In this document: one piece after another, positions 39,634 to 52,082 of the stretch
Numbering within the stretch: the first letter of the stretch is position 1
How the letters are laid out: the number at the start of each line of letters is the position of its first letter
Assembly: GCA_029948255.1 (NCBI GenBank)
Contig: JALIZF010001782.1
Location: 121,001 to 185,000, forward strand
Length of the DNA: 64,000 nt
Reading direction: 5' to 3'
DNA from: Telmatactis stephensoni
Taxonomy: Eukaryota > Cnidaria > Anthozoa > Actiniaria > Isophelliidae
Notes under the pieces: generated by a model
What the model saw: the letters and a program-made list of their open reading frames with translations, nothing else
The model's database searches: none
Told to the model about the DNA's origin: nothing
Made by a program: the position numbers and the translations under genes

Positions 39634-40297
39634 GAATAAGGAGTTTAGAGAGAGAGAGAAAGGGGTAGGGGGGTCGACAGAGAAAAAAGAAAAAAGTAAG
39701 TAAGTATGGTAATTAAGTAAAAAAGTCCTCCCAGGCTTACTAAAATAATGCAGAAATGCTTTTACAAAAAGACCATAGAAAGTTTATTATAATAAAAATT
39801 TGCACAACACATATTGACAGCAATAAAAGTGTACTGGGGCCTGTTCCTTGACACAAAAGGCACTTGTCACGTAAGTTACAGGTACATTTGTGTTTGTGTG
39901 TTCATTTGTTCTTAACTAATATATAAATCAATCAATTTAGAATCATGGAGATTGAACTGGTATTTGGAGAAATGGGGTCACTATACACTTGGGCCCAGTT
40001 AGTTTGAAAATGGGTTAGTGTTAACCCAGGGTTAATGCCAATGTTTTTTTAAAATGGGTTAGCAGTAGCCCCCTTTCAAACCACCAAGCTCTGCACAACA
40101 TACCCATAGCCAACGATGTCTGGCCAAGCAAGGATGCAAGCTTACAATGTATCAACAACATAACAGTTTTGCCTAGCACTGTGAGTGCATAAACTGGTTC
40201 AAACAAGTGGCATAAACATAACCAACATCTATGTATGTAAGCAGACACAGTGTACCATTCATACAGCAGTTTTCATATGAGCGTGTCAGCGCCAAGT

Positions 40298-40408
40298 TAG
40301 CCTGTGTAGCCAGGCTTTCCAAGGGGAAAGGAGGGGAGGGGACTGGGGAAAGGAAGGAGCAGTCCCCCTCCCCTCCTTTCCCCTTGGAAAGCTTAGCTAT
40401 ACAGGCTA
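40298..40408. mobile_element. G-rich foldback family, 111-bp member
   Basis: The shortest of three relatives: TAGCCTGTGTAGCCAGGC at the left, GCTATACAGGCTA at the right, arms AAGGGGAAAGGAGGGGAGGG mirrored by C/T. It is flanked by GCGCCAAGT (40289-40297) and GCGCCATGT (40409-40417), again 9 bp with one mismatch. Confidence 0.85.
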
Positions 40409-41427
40409 GCGCCATGTTGTAAATGAAAAACATTCAAAATGTCTCTTATCGTGTCATGTTATGACCAATCAGTCATACTGAAAACTACTAGAGTAGACTT
40501 TGTTTGAGTGTGAAATGGACTGCACAGTGTTGTGGCCATGTCAGTGCTGTGATGTCTATAAAAACATTCAAAATTCCTGCTGTAACTGTACCTTGACCAT
40601 CCTTCAAAAATCTACTCTACAATGGTTGTGTGCAGTGTGTTGCTAACTCTGCATACATACAGCTGATGATGTCTTAGCCATAATTATTTTAATTAATTAG
40701 CACATTTGCCTACAATTGCATGGTCCATAGCACAGGTAGCCCGAGTGAATACCCATGGCAACAAGGCCTGGTGAACACACAAAGCAACATTTCCTGAACA
40801 TTTCTGAAATTGAAGGGTTCCATGCAAAAATGACCTGAGTGACTTTTTGATGGATGTCCAGACATTGAATTTTTAAACATATGAAAGTTAATTGATATCA
40901 TTTTAGACCATTGAAAAAAATCATCAAAAAAGCCACTTAGGCCATTTTCACAGGGAACTCTTCATTGATTGTTAGTTGACCCCTCCCTTTGTAGCAAATA
41001 ACATCGCATGCAAGTTGCAAAAGTAGAATCAATTTTTGCTTCTGCAACTTGCAGAAAAAAGGTTACAGGGAATGCTGCATTGTGTCCCCACTACAGTTAG
41101 TTCCACAAACTGCAATACAATGCATTAAACCATGCAGCACTTCATGAAATTCTTGCATTTTGCATCACAGCTTTCACTTACTACTTGCTTAGCACACCAA
41201 CGTAAAATCATAAAATTGATTTAACTTTTCCACTTGAACAATCATAATTTCTTTACTACACTCCCCTGCTATTAATAAATCAAAAACCTATTTACAAGTT
41301 GTTATACATTTTGAATCTCCTATCTACATAGCTATGGTACAACTACTTCATATAGGATGCTAGCAGGAAAGGCAAGCAAAAATATCAGATGGACTGACAG
41401 ACACCTATGTACAATGAAAAAGAACCC

Positions 41428-41653
41428 TCAATAATAGTCCCCTTCACAGTTCTCCGCGCCATCTTGAAAGGTAGCCATGTTTTTGCATCGAAGCAATATT
41501 AACAGTGAGCTTACAGTGACAGAGACCTGTGAATAATTGTCCTGGGTGTTAAAAATGGTATCTATCATTGCATGCTCACCATTTGTCTTGCTTCGATGCA
41601 AAGGCACGGCTACCTTTCAAGATGCCACAGGGAACCATGAAGGGGACTATTGA
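41428..41653. mobile_element. 226-bp MITE foldback (ATAGTCCCCTTCA ends)
   Basis: The left side holds ATAGTCCCCTTCA, ATCTTGAAAGGTAGCC and TTTGCATCGAAGCAA. The right side mirrors them as TTGCTTCGATGCAAA, GGCTACCTTTCAAGAT and TGAAGGGGACTAT. It lies 340 bp downstream of the DOT1L stop codon. Confidence 0.8.
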
Positions 41654-41991
41654 TGAAATAATTATTATTTCATCAACTTCTAGGACATTTTTACTGGCCT
41701 TTCAATTAAAGGGAAAATCAAAGGATTGCATAAGCACTAGTAAACTTACATGTAAAATCCTAAAAATGCACTTTGAGAAACATCTGTAAACCTTATCTGG
41801 TAAGTTGACAGACATGTAAAGTTATCAGGTTTTTCAAGAAAGAGGCCACAGTACTGCTAATACCACATGCAATACATTACCAAGTTGTAAGTGTAAACAT
41901 GGCATATTGCAAATGGAACAAGCATTACTACAAGATACCTTTCCAACCATCAACTTTTATGAAGAAGTTGTAATAATTGGAGTATATCTAC

Positions 41992-44900
41992 CTATCTAAA
42001 TACATTCCTTGAAGTATTAGAAGTATTGTTTGAAAAGTTCAAGTACGGGAAGTTATTTTGGCACGGTATACTGGGATAACTTCCAGGCCACTGGTAGTAT
42101 CCACTTGCTGGCTGAGGTGGGCTGCTGAGATATTGAGGATAGTTTGGTGGAGGGAAGGAATAGTTTCCTGATTGAAATGGAAATGGAGCTTGTGGGAATG
42201 AATAGCCTGCAGGAATTCCACTAGCTTGGTAAACAGCCTGAGATGGCAGCTGAGAGCTCCTTGGTGTTACGGTGGTAACAGCAGCTGGAGATTGTGACTG
42301 TTGAGTTTTCAAATGTTGTACTCCAGACAAAGTATTTCCAAGGTCAACAAAACCTGTGCTTTCACGATTGAACTTTGAGGACTTATTTCTTGACCTTTTC
42401 TTGTCCTGTGGAACTTTCTGATTACTTATCCTTTTCTTGGGTCTAGTGTTGTTATTAGTCTCACCATTGATAAGTTGATTGTTTGGTATATGTACTGGTG
42501 GCGTGGGCCCTCTATCTGAGCACGTAGCTGGGCTAAGCAGTCTGTCTATAGGGGGACTAGATGATGTACAACTTGAAGGGCTTATACTTAGGCTAGATGT
42601 ACTATCACTATCCACACTAGCAGCAGACCCTCCACTATCACTGTCATACTGCATCAGTAAACCAAGGGCTCCTTTCTGCTTTTTACGTACTTTTGTCCTG
42701 GAATGTGGCTTCTTTGCTAGACAATCATTAGTCACACTAGCATTAGACTTTGTTGTTTTATCTGTCTTGCTGTCCAATAATTGTTTGGGTGGAGAGTTGA
42801 TTTTTGTTGCTCCTTTGCTATTTCCTTCATTAGTCCTGAGGATGAGAATACACAGTACAATTCATCAATAAGCACTAGACATTACTGACTGACTTTCCAA
42901 ATATGTGTTTCTATTTCTGGGTTGACTTCCATGGTCAGTTTTTCCCTCCCTCAGTCACTTTATGGGGCAATCCTCTCCCTTTAATTGATTTAATTAATTC
43001 AATCATCTGACATTTAAAACCCTAAAGGAAGATGCTTACTCTTTAGATATAACCTTCTTTCCTTTGATAAAAACCCAGTAAGTGGGACTATATAGTAGCC
43101 TCATATTCTCACCTTATATCATCTTTATGAGCCACAGGCAAATCCACGGGTGTCTTTGTCTTTGTTGGTGAAAAAGTTGTATCAAAAGAAGGCAAAGCCA
43201 CACTCAAACTATCACTCAGTGAGTGAGTTATAGGCATCTGAATAGGACTATATGCTGAATGAGGATTACTATCAACCAGACCAGGGGTACCACCACCTAT
43301 TACACCCTCTACTGATTTGTGCCCTGTGGACGATATGGATGGTGACTGGGGTTGAGGTTCCTTAGCAAGAAGATTACTGACTTCAATATCAGAGCTATCA
43401 ACTGATGATGATCCTGCATCATGCACTGGGATAGAATTACTAGCTCTGTCTGCTGTTTGACTGCTATCACTGGAAGAGACATTCTTTGATGGTGATAATG
43501 TAGAAGTGACTTCAGGCATTTTTGCTTCTTTCTGCAATGACTCCACAGCAATTTTAGGTTTTGGTGGGTGCTTACGAGGTCGACCTGGTCTTCTCTTGGG
43601 GGTAGGGGTGGATGGACTATCAGCATCTACTACTTTAGTGGAACCATCTGCTTTAGGTTCTGTTGTTATTGAAGCCTTGATAAGCTCAGCTCGATCTCCT
43701 TTATTGGTAGTTGCAGAGTGTAGATCCACTTGTGTGGGTTCAGAATGAGATAGTACATTTACAGGTGGGTTAAGTCGAGTGTCCCCTAAAGGAAGACCAG
43801 GAATAGTTGGATACACCTTATCATGAGCACTGATTAACCCTGATAACATATCCTGGTTTGGCCATGTTGGCGTCTTCAGGTCTTTTGTTAAATGTGCAAT
43901 ACTGAAATTACTTGATGGTGGTGACTTTGTTTTACTCTTTGGGGTTCCTGTGTTGGTAGTTTTGGGCACTGGGCTTCCTGTTTTGGAGTCATTCTTAGTT
44001 GTCTTGGAACTGTCTGGGTTATTTACTAGTGGTGACTGATGGTTTTGAGATGGGCTATGCCTACTTGAGCCAAGCTCTAGTAAAGGATTATAAACACTGG
44101 GACTGAAGACATCCATATGTTTTGCACTACTAACCAAAGGGCTTGTCCTTTTTCCTGGACTTGGTCCTTTTCTGGCAGCATCCCCTTCAGGACTGCTGTT
44201 CACAATGTTGCTTATACTAAATGGTGAGTTGGTTCTGTAAGAATAAGACTTACTTTGACTGTTGCTGCTCTTCCCAAAGTCACCAAGGTTGGGAGACGAA
44301 CTACATTCTGTTAAAGGGTGACTCTGAGCCTGACCTGCAGCCAAGCATACACTGGGACTAGATGTAGATGCTGTGCTGACAAGGGGTGTTGCTGGCACAG
44401 ATGCCAGAGAGGGCACTTCAGGTAGAGTTCCATCAAGTAAATTACGAAGAAGCTTTATTTCTGAAGTGCCATATGGTTCTGCCAAATTGGGTGTGGCACC
44501 ATATTTGCTAGAGGCTCCAACTCCTACCATGTGTTTATCAGAACTTAAGGGGTTGCCACAGAAACCAGATAAGGGGACAGTGTTTGGACTGAAACTTGAT
44601 GTGGTTGTCATATGTCTAGAAGATAAAGCAGACTGCATACTTGCACTGGATGATGTTGCTACTGCTGATACACAGGAAGCAAGATTTGAAGCACTGAATG
44701 TAGAAACAGCTTTGCTCTTCACACTAGGAGAGCTCCTATTAATGCTTCCAGAGGCACTTGAGAAAGGTATGCTATATTTGGCAGCAGTCATGTTGCTACT
44801 GGTTACCAATGCAGGGTTGTTACCAGTTACGTTACTATTGGTTACCAAAGATGGGTTACTACTACCAGCCATGCTGCTATTGGTTACCAATGTAGGGTTG

Positions 44901-47900
44901 CTTCCAATCATGCAGTTATTGGTTAATAATGCACGGCTGCTACTAGCCATGTTGTTACTGTTTATCAATGCAGGGCCACTGCCAGTCAAGTTGCTATTGG
45001 TTACCAATGCTGGTTCACTACTTATCATGCTGTTATTGGTTAATAACAAACGGTTGCTACTAGCCATGTTACCATTTACTAATGCAGGGTTACTACCAGT
45101 CCAGTTGCTGTTGGTTACCAATGCTGGGTCACTACCAGTCAGGCTGTTATTGGTTAATAATGCACGGTTGCTACTAGCCATGTTGTAACTGTTTACCAGT
45201 GAAGAGTTACTACCAGTCATGCTGTTGTCCTTTAATAATGCACAGTTGCTACCAGCCACGTTGCTACTGTTTACCAAAGCAGGGTTACTATTCAGTTCAG
45301 TCTCAACGCTATTAATCTTATCCAAGAGACTCTTCCTTTGTGCCCATGCCTCATAAATTCCACTCATCAGCTCTTCCTGCAGGCTGCTCTTATTTGAAAC
45401 CTATGGGAAACAAAATAGACTATATTACTACTCTGCCAAAACAATGCTTTCTGGGACTGCTAACTCAGTAAAATAATACTGAACAAAAGATTTATAAACC
45501 ATATCATCTTTTGTTTGGTGTTATTTAACTGAGATAACAGTCCCAGAATACATTGCTGTGGCAGAATAGTGATACAGTGTATGTTAGAATTAAGGCATGA
45601 TCTAAAATAATATGACTCTCTGTACAGCTAAAAGTGAGCTACATGTATGTAATAGGATATTCATTGTTAAACTTAGTATAAAAATCAGATTTCCCTATGC
45701 AGTCATTCAATTTTGATTTGGGCTCAGGACTATCAGTCCCATTACCATTACAAACCTCACACAATAAAGTTACAATATCACAGACATTTCATGTCATTAA
45801 ATGCTGTTGCATGCCATTGTTTTAGAGGTTTTATGGCAAGAGAAACAACAGTATGTTCCCATAATCGTTCCATATGTTCTTTATTACATGCAATTTATAG
45901 GCATTGTATAGAACTAACCACATTTTGGTTTCTTTCACCATTTATTGGTTTATCTTCTTTGATATTTTCCACTGAAGAGCCCTGCAAAAACAAAGACAAG
46001 TGATGGACAGGTCAACAATTTACACCACATAGCTCACTTTCAAAGAATTTACATTATTTTCATTGTATTCACAAACATTTTGTCTCACCATCCTGCAAAT
46101 GGGATTTTAGCAGAAACGAGTCAATAATTTTTAGAGGACTAAGGAAAAACAAAGCAATTACCTTTGATTATATAATTGCTGAATTCTCTTTTTGAACTGA
46201 AATATTTTTGAAGAGAGCTTACAATATGATCAGATACCACTTACTCTGGCCTGAGTTCCTGGAAGCCCAATTAAAGCTAATCCATGATTAATTCTTAAGA
46301 AAATCATTCACTTTAATCCTGGATTGCTGCTTATCAGGCTTTCAAGAATCAGACCCTGGGACTCCTATTGTTTGATGTACATCAAGATGGATATAGGTAA
46401 ATGCACCATAGTTATGGAAACAGCTGTAATCACACCTTTTGGTACTTTGAACTACACCACCTATTTAAATTAACGTTGTCGGCAAATAGACTCAAGTCTA
46501 GCTATGTGACTCACCCGAAATGGAGTATGGGTAGGAATTACTAAAAGCTTTGAAACCACATAAATATCAACACGACAATTGTCAACCAGCAGGTGTTGAG
46601 CTTATAATTATAACCAAGTCCTTTATTCATTGATGCTTAAAATAAGGACCTGAGCCAAAAAGAGAGTAAATTTGTTCGACTACCCATACTTCTTTGCGGT
46701 CTAGTTGCATAGGCTGGAAGCCTCTCACCCAACAACATTTTTTGAAATACCCGTAGGTGAATATACACATATAATTATATACTAGTTATCACTGTATGTA
46801 AATTATTAATAGAGTGGATTTCGTATGACTTTGAAAAACTATGGCACGGTCATGGCACGGCACGGCCACGGTACGGAACCTTGCCTGCTGATTTCTTTAC
46901 AAATTTGCGAAGAAATCAGCAAGCGAGGTTCTGTGCCATGGCCGTGCCGTGCCGTAGTTTTTCAAAGTCATACGAAATCCACTCTAGTTTAGTGGATGAA
47001 ATAAAAAAATGAAAATATATCTCAGTTTTACTTACCGATTGCTTGGATCCACTATGGAAGCGTTCCAGGCTTTTGACTTCTTTTTCCAATCTTTTCACTT
47101 TTTCTTTCAGTCTCTTATGTTGTGACAGCAATTCACCTGCTTTGATCAGGAGATCTCTAGGGGTTGTAACAGACAGACCAATCTAGAGAACAAAGTATCC
47201 AAAGACACAATTGATATGTAAAAAATAATGTGAATAGATAGAGGGTGATACACAGGCATTTCCCAGGTATTATTAGATACAAAGCAAATTTCACCTCTAG
47301 CGGATGAAAATTCTGAAAGGCATGTGTACCCATTTCATACACATTATAAATAAAATAGTACACATACCCCTTTCTACGCCTTCCAAATAAAATGGTATAA
47401 TTCCTTTCAAAGGATATCCCACTCAGCTCAGATATATCCCTTCCAAAAGCAGTTTACACTTAGTTGCATATTCAATTTGGGAATCCCCACCCTAAGTCTA
47501 CATTACATTTTATGAATCTCAACCCTATTATACATGTACACCTCCAGTATACCCCTCTCACTTTTTGGGGTGAATCCCCCCATCCCCGTCTGTCACATTC
47601 CCCCCTGGGATTTCACCAGGAAGTGTTAACAAATGATTCTAACAAAGATAAGCAGTGTTGATATGAGTGGAATGAAACGCATTTGTAATTTCTGTTGTAA
47701 TTGTTTCCTGCAGTGCTGAACCTTTTTCACATTCATAAATACTGTTTTGACTGATGAAAGATATGGTTATACATTTAGGGAGGAAAAGATTGATGAACAA
47801 GGAAATATCATTGCTGATCACTTTACTTTACCTCTCCCATGCGTTTGTTCAAAGCTGATAAAGCATCTTTCTGTACAGCTGAAATTTGACATTCAACTTG

Positions 47901-50812
47901 TTCTATTTTGGATGACAATTCCTTCTTCCGTTCCTGTTAAGGATGCAAATTAGTCATTGTTATTGAAACACCAAATTGATATCATCGTATCTCATGGTAG
48001 CTTGGATGCAATCAGTCATTGATGATACTAAACATATACCTTTTCTCTTGCAATCTGACGGTTCAAACTCTCTGTGTACTGGGGTGTCTGCATGTACCGG
48101 TAAAACTGGATAAACTGGTATCTATAAACCTCTGTTGAAAGAGCAGTAAAAAGTACAAGAGATTTATATCCTTGGTTCTAACCCTTGCAGAATCAGACAC
48201 TATTTTTTCCCTATGTAAATACTATGTTTGAATGCTATTTTTTTGCTATGTGAGATGTATGTTTTTGCCATGTAATTGCTATGTTTTTGCTATGTGAGTT
48301 AACTATGTCAAGTCTATGTTAAACCTATTACTTTCCTATAATAACTCTATGATTACCCTATTTTTTTACTAACATTTTGGAACAAATACATAGTCTATGT
48401 AAAAACTATTTTATTTTCCTTGATTGTGAATGAGTATTACATATAGATTAAATAGGTATTAAATAGATATTACATAGGTTGACAATAGGAAATACATAGG
48501 TATTAAATATGAATCACATAGTTCATAAAATAGATTAAACATAGCTTCAAAATAGATTTTACATAGGCACATATGTCAAATCTATGTCAAACCTATTACA
48601 TTCCTATAATAACTCTATGTTTACCCTATTTTTTTACTAACTTTTTGGAACAAATACATAGTCTATGTAAAAACTATTCACTTTCCTTGAAAGTCAATGA
48701 TCTTAACATATAGATTAAATAGGCATTACATATAAATTACATAGGATCATGATAGGCAATACATAGGTATTAAATATGAATCACATAGTTCATAAATAGG
48801 ATAAACATAGCTTTAAAATAGATTTTACATAGGCACATGATTAGTTTTAGTGAAATAATGATTAGTGAAATAATTACTAGTAAATACAGCTGTCATATGA
48901 TCCTAAACATGCAGTCATCTGAATGTTGATCAAAACGTAAGAAATCCATAATTTGAAGTGTCACTTATCTCTAACAAATCAATTACTGCTTGAAACCACT
49001 GCTTGATCTGGTGCTTGATGTTACAAATTCAATTCATTGCACTAAAGCTCAATGTCAGTAGTACACAGTTCAGGTCTCCATATTAAGTCTACTGCTTTCT
49101 AATGGACACTTGGCCCACTTTGTTGTAAACTAAGCACAGTATAATGTATCTGAAAATCATAAAACAATCAGGTTCTTAATAATAAATTATAAATTATTGC
49201 AGTTAAAAACCAATTCAAGGACTACACTAGAATACTGTGGAAACCAATTTGGCAAAATTCTTAATGAACTGTGGCATCTGATAAAAATGTCTAAACATCA
49301 ATAGATTGACTCATTTGTGCAGTCAAAGTTGAGCTGAATTGTTAAGCATTAATGTATAAGTTTGTTCGAATCAAAGTTTTTAATTTAAGCATGATTACAT
49401 GTAAGAAACTTAAGTGATTGTCTTATAGAAAGTCTAAATCATGTAAAGGCTTACCGGTTTCAGCATCAAGTTCTCCACGGTTTTCAAGCAGTTATTCTTC
49501 TAAACATTATTCCACATGGTTGAAAATCTTTCTAGATTAATTCCTAGCTTAACTGAGGAACAATTAAAGCCAGTTTTTATCACAAAACAAAGGATTTTCA
49601 AGCAGAAATTCACGATTTACAAGCATCATAACGATCATGGCAGTCAAAGGCGCCAAATATTCAAATGAAGTCACATGATAAAAAGATGGTCTTTCATTGG
49701 CCATTTCCGATATTAGCTACCAGTTCCTCTCGCATTTACTGGGAAAGTAAACCCAAGCAAAGTGAAATGTCATACATGTAGGAGAAGATTTATCTGTCAT
49801 GTTTGAAGCAACAAAATATTACTTTCAAGGTTATTTAGCTACAGAAAACACATCAGCAATATGTTAAGTACAAATAAGAATATAAATTTTCAAAGCAGCA
49901 GCATAATGAAGGTTTATTAATTACAATGATGTACTGAATCAAACTTATGGTTTTCAATTTTTGAATTCAAATCCCTTGTGGTTTCAAACTTAAACATATA
50001 AGATATTTCATCAAGAGCTGTGAATTTTTTGGAAATCTCTGAGAATTTTCACACAAACTGTTTTCCCAAAGATTTCCATAGGCTATGTAAGTACTATGTT
50101 TGCATGTACATAGAGATTGAATAGGGACTATGTAAAAACTATTACATTTTCAAAAACAGCTATATTAGATGAATAGAAAAAACATAGGCTATGTAAGTGC
50201 TATATTTGAAGGTACATAGTGACTGAATAGTGACTATTTAAAAACTATTTAGTCTTCAGATGCACATTTATCAGTTGAATAGAAAAAACATAGCTATTTA
50301 GATACTATGTTTAAAAGTACATAGAGATTGAATAGTACCATGTTGACTGCAAGGAATCATGTTTTGGATAGATAGGAAAAACATAGGCTATGTAGGTACT
50401 ATGTCTGTCTGGTAAATAGCAATAACATAGCTATCTAAATTCTATTTTATTTTTACATAGCATTCACATAGAAATGACATATGCTTTACCTATAGCATAC
50501 TATGTTATGATCATGGTAACATAGCAATAAAATAGATGGTATCAAGCAATAAATAGCAATTGAATAGCTTGACATAGTAATAAAATAGTCTTAACATAGT
50601 CTTTAAATATGTCTGGTTCTACAAGGGAAGATCAGAGGTAAATTCAGCTGGTCCCATATTCCATCCTCTGACAGCCACTTACCAAGTAGTTGATCCAGTC
50701 CAGGAGGTACTTCCATTCCAATGTAGACATTGTTTCTATAGTTTGGTACAGGGGGAGGGGTAGCAGATGAAACTCTCATGCCCCCAACTGATGGGCCTTT
50801 GGGTTTCAGATT
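41992..50812 (-). CDS. DOT1L: DOT1L histone H3K79 methyltransferase, C-terminal half (partial)
   Basis: DOT1L methylates H3 lysine 79 and scaffolds elongation factors through its C-terminal region. Exons, 5' to 3': 50683-50812, 48040-48131, 47832-47933, 47036-47182, 45919-45981, 43113-45400, 41992-42835. All phases agree, giving 3,666 nt and 1,221 codons plus stop. Diagnostic match: PPGLDQLLEVYRYQFIQF and YMQTPQYTESL against human DOT1L PPALQALLESFKIQYLQFL and TKTPQYKASL. A coiled coil follows (IEQVECQISAVQKDALSALN; LIKAGELLSQHKRLKEKVKR), the region that binds MLL-fusion partners in vertebrates. The 2.3-kb exon is Ser/Asn/Thr-rich with a coding tandem repeat and an AT-hook-like RRPGRPRKHPPKPK. 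KYSIPFSSAS there recalls the human AF9-binding LPVSIPLASV (inference). The catalytic domain must lie beyond the right edge; a 12.8-kb transposon separates it from these exons. Confidence 0.92.
44780..45300 (-). repeat. coding minisatellite inside DOT1L exon
   Basis: Roughly eleven degenerate units of 13-15 residues with the pattern GSNPALVTNSNMT / SSNRALLTNNSM alternate along residues soon after the exon start. The units are imperfect (W, I, L and C variants), so the expansion is not recent. The opposite strand is also open through the repeat. Confidence 0.85.
45427..45571. mobile_element. MITE foldback in DOT1L intron
   Basis: CTACTCTGCCAAAACAATGC and GGGACTG.TAACTCAGT at the left are mirrored as ACTGAGATAACAGTCCC and GCATTG-type TTGCTGTGGCAGAATAG at the right. 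It lies 30 bp from the large exon's acceptor. Confidence 0.7.
46810..46986. mobile_element. 177-bp MITE, TAGAGTGGATTTCGTATGA ends
   Basis: Near-perfect foldback in a DOT1L intron. The ends TAGAGTGGATTTCGTATGAC and GTCATACGAAATCCACTCTA enclose CACGG-rich inner arms. The ends resemble the 26239-26368 element. Confidence 0.9.
48182..50627. mobile_element. 2.4-kb non-autonomous TIR element with CTATGT/ACATAG subterminal arrays
   Basis: The left end CCCTTGCAGAATCAGACA matches the reverse complement of the right end (CCCTTGTAGAACCAGACA). For ~650 bp inside the left end and ~550 bp inside the right end the sequence is crowded with CTATGT, ACATAG and related AATAG motifs. On the left a ~264-bp block is tandemly duplicated (48309-48572 and 48573-48836). 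The middle (48850-50070) is unique AT-rich sequence without a long ORF. The flanks suggest at most a 2-bp AA duplication. Motif-rich subterminal regions and short duplications recall EnSpm/CACTA elements, but the terminal bases are not CACT. It sits in the DOT1L intron between exons 48040-48131 and 50683-50812. Confidence 0.8.
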
Positions 50813-50951
50813 CTATAAAGCATAATATTCATGACATTTTCTTATCTAATCCTATTGCATTCTAACTTACAATGCAACATTAAGTAAACATGCTTTCTGT
50901 GCAATAAAATTTGATTTGGTTTGAAATTTGATTTGACTCATGCACATACAA

Positions 50952-50959
50952 TTGTATAA
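50952..50959 (+). repeat. target-site duplication, left (TTGTATAA)
   Basis: Identical 8 bp at 63802-63809. With this choice the inner sequence begins CAAGTGTTTAATTG and ends CAATTAAACACTTG, exact reverse complements. Confidence 0.9.
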
Positions 50960-51013
50960 CAAGTGTTTAATTGAATTCGGCATGTTTATTTTAATCCGGC
51001 ATATCGTTTTATG

Positions 51014-51219
51014 CCTATCCGTTGGGCAAAATAGGGCCGTAATTCCTATGCGTTAGGTATAAAGTACACCAGACCTAACAATTAGGTATTTTTGAACGAG
51101 AATACCTAACGATTAGGTATAAGCGATGTTATACCTAATGCAATAGGAATTAACGACGTAATACCTAGCGATTGGGTACTTTGGTTAAGAAAAAGTACGT
51201 AAATACCCAACGAATAGGT
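51014..51219. promoter_or_regulatory. left-end iteron array (7 palindromes)
   Basis: Seven imperfect palindromes of the form ACCTAAYNATTAGGT are centred near 51020, 51051, 51080, 51111, 51140, 51170 and 51212. Examples are ACCTAACAATTAGGT, ACCTAACGATTAGGT and ACCCAACGAATAGGT. The first six are spaced 29-31 bp, about three helical turns. They are likely binding sites for an element protein (inference). Confidence 0.85.
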
Positions 51220-52082
51220 ATTTGAGTACAAGAATTAAACACACTTACCTCAAGACAACACCAAGGAATTTTTCACGTTCTCAGTGCCAGTTTTCAACAA
51301 TTACCGAGTTCAATGATAAATCGAATTTTTCAACTAATCAATATACAAGTCATTTGTTTACATTGTGGGAGCAATCATTCGCGGCGGCAAGTTTCTGTAA
51401 TTTTCCGTTTCAACACTGCAGTATTTGAGTGTTGTTTTTAGATCAAAGCCAGCAAAGATAAATCCATGCTTTGTGATGTCTTTAGACTGCATATGAAACT
51501 TTGAAGCACTCAAGAATGAACACAATGCGGACATCGTAACAATACAAACACTTTTTAATGTCAAACTCAAATGTCACGTACTTGTAAGGTTAATTACATT
51601 GACACATAGAGGATGTCAGTTTAGTTTGGATAATAAACTACACAACAACAAAAATTATCGTTAAGTTATAAAAAATACAATTTTCGCCATTTATTGACGG
51701 CGAAATTTCCAAAAGCAAGTTTACGGCGAAAAATTCGATATGAAACGTAGAATTTACTTTGCCGATGAATTTACAATGTAATGTAAACATGGTAAACGGC
51801 TAAAATTTAGGTGGCATTACATTTCTCTTAAACTGAGAAAATATTGAACTTGAATAAATTGAATGAATTAATGCCGTAAACTTAATACTTATACACCACA
51901 CAGCTAGCTATCAAACATGCAACAGGATATGGCAAACATCAGGCGAGGGCTTGTTGGCAACAAATTCGATTTGTCAATGCTTTCGTCGCCATGAAATAAG
52001 ACTCGATCTAGGCATGGATAACCACGTGCACAAGTGCGATGATTATCTCACGGCTTGCATCATGGGATGTCCAATGCGGAGC

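Noticed and set aside
42479..42871. 130-codon plus-strand frame
   Set aside because: Antisense shadow of the last DOT1L exon and its intron border.
44373..45188. 271-codon open frame on the plus strand
   Set aside because: It is antisense to the repeat-rich DOT1L exon. The repeat unit happens to lack stops in this frame, and the Leu-rich reading has no domain or splice support.
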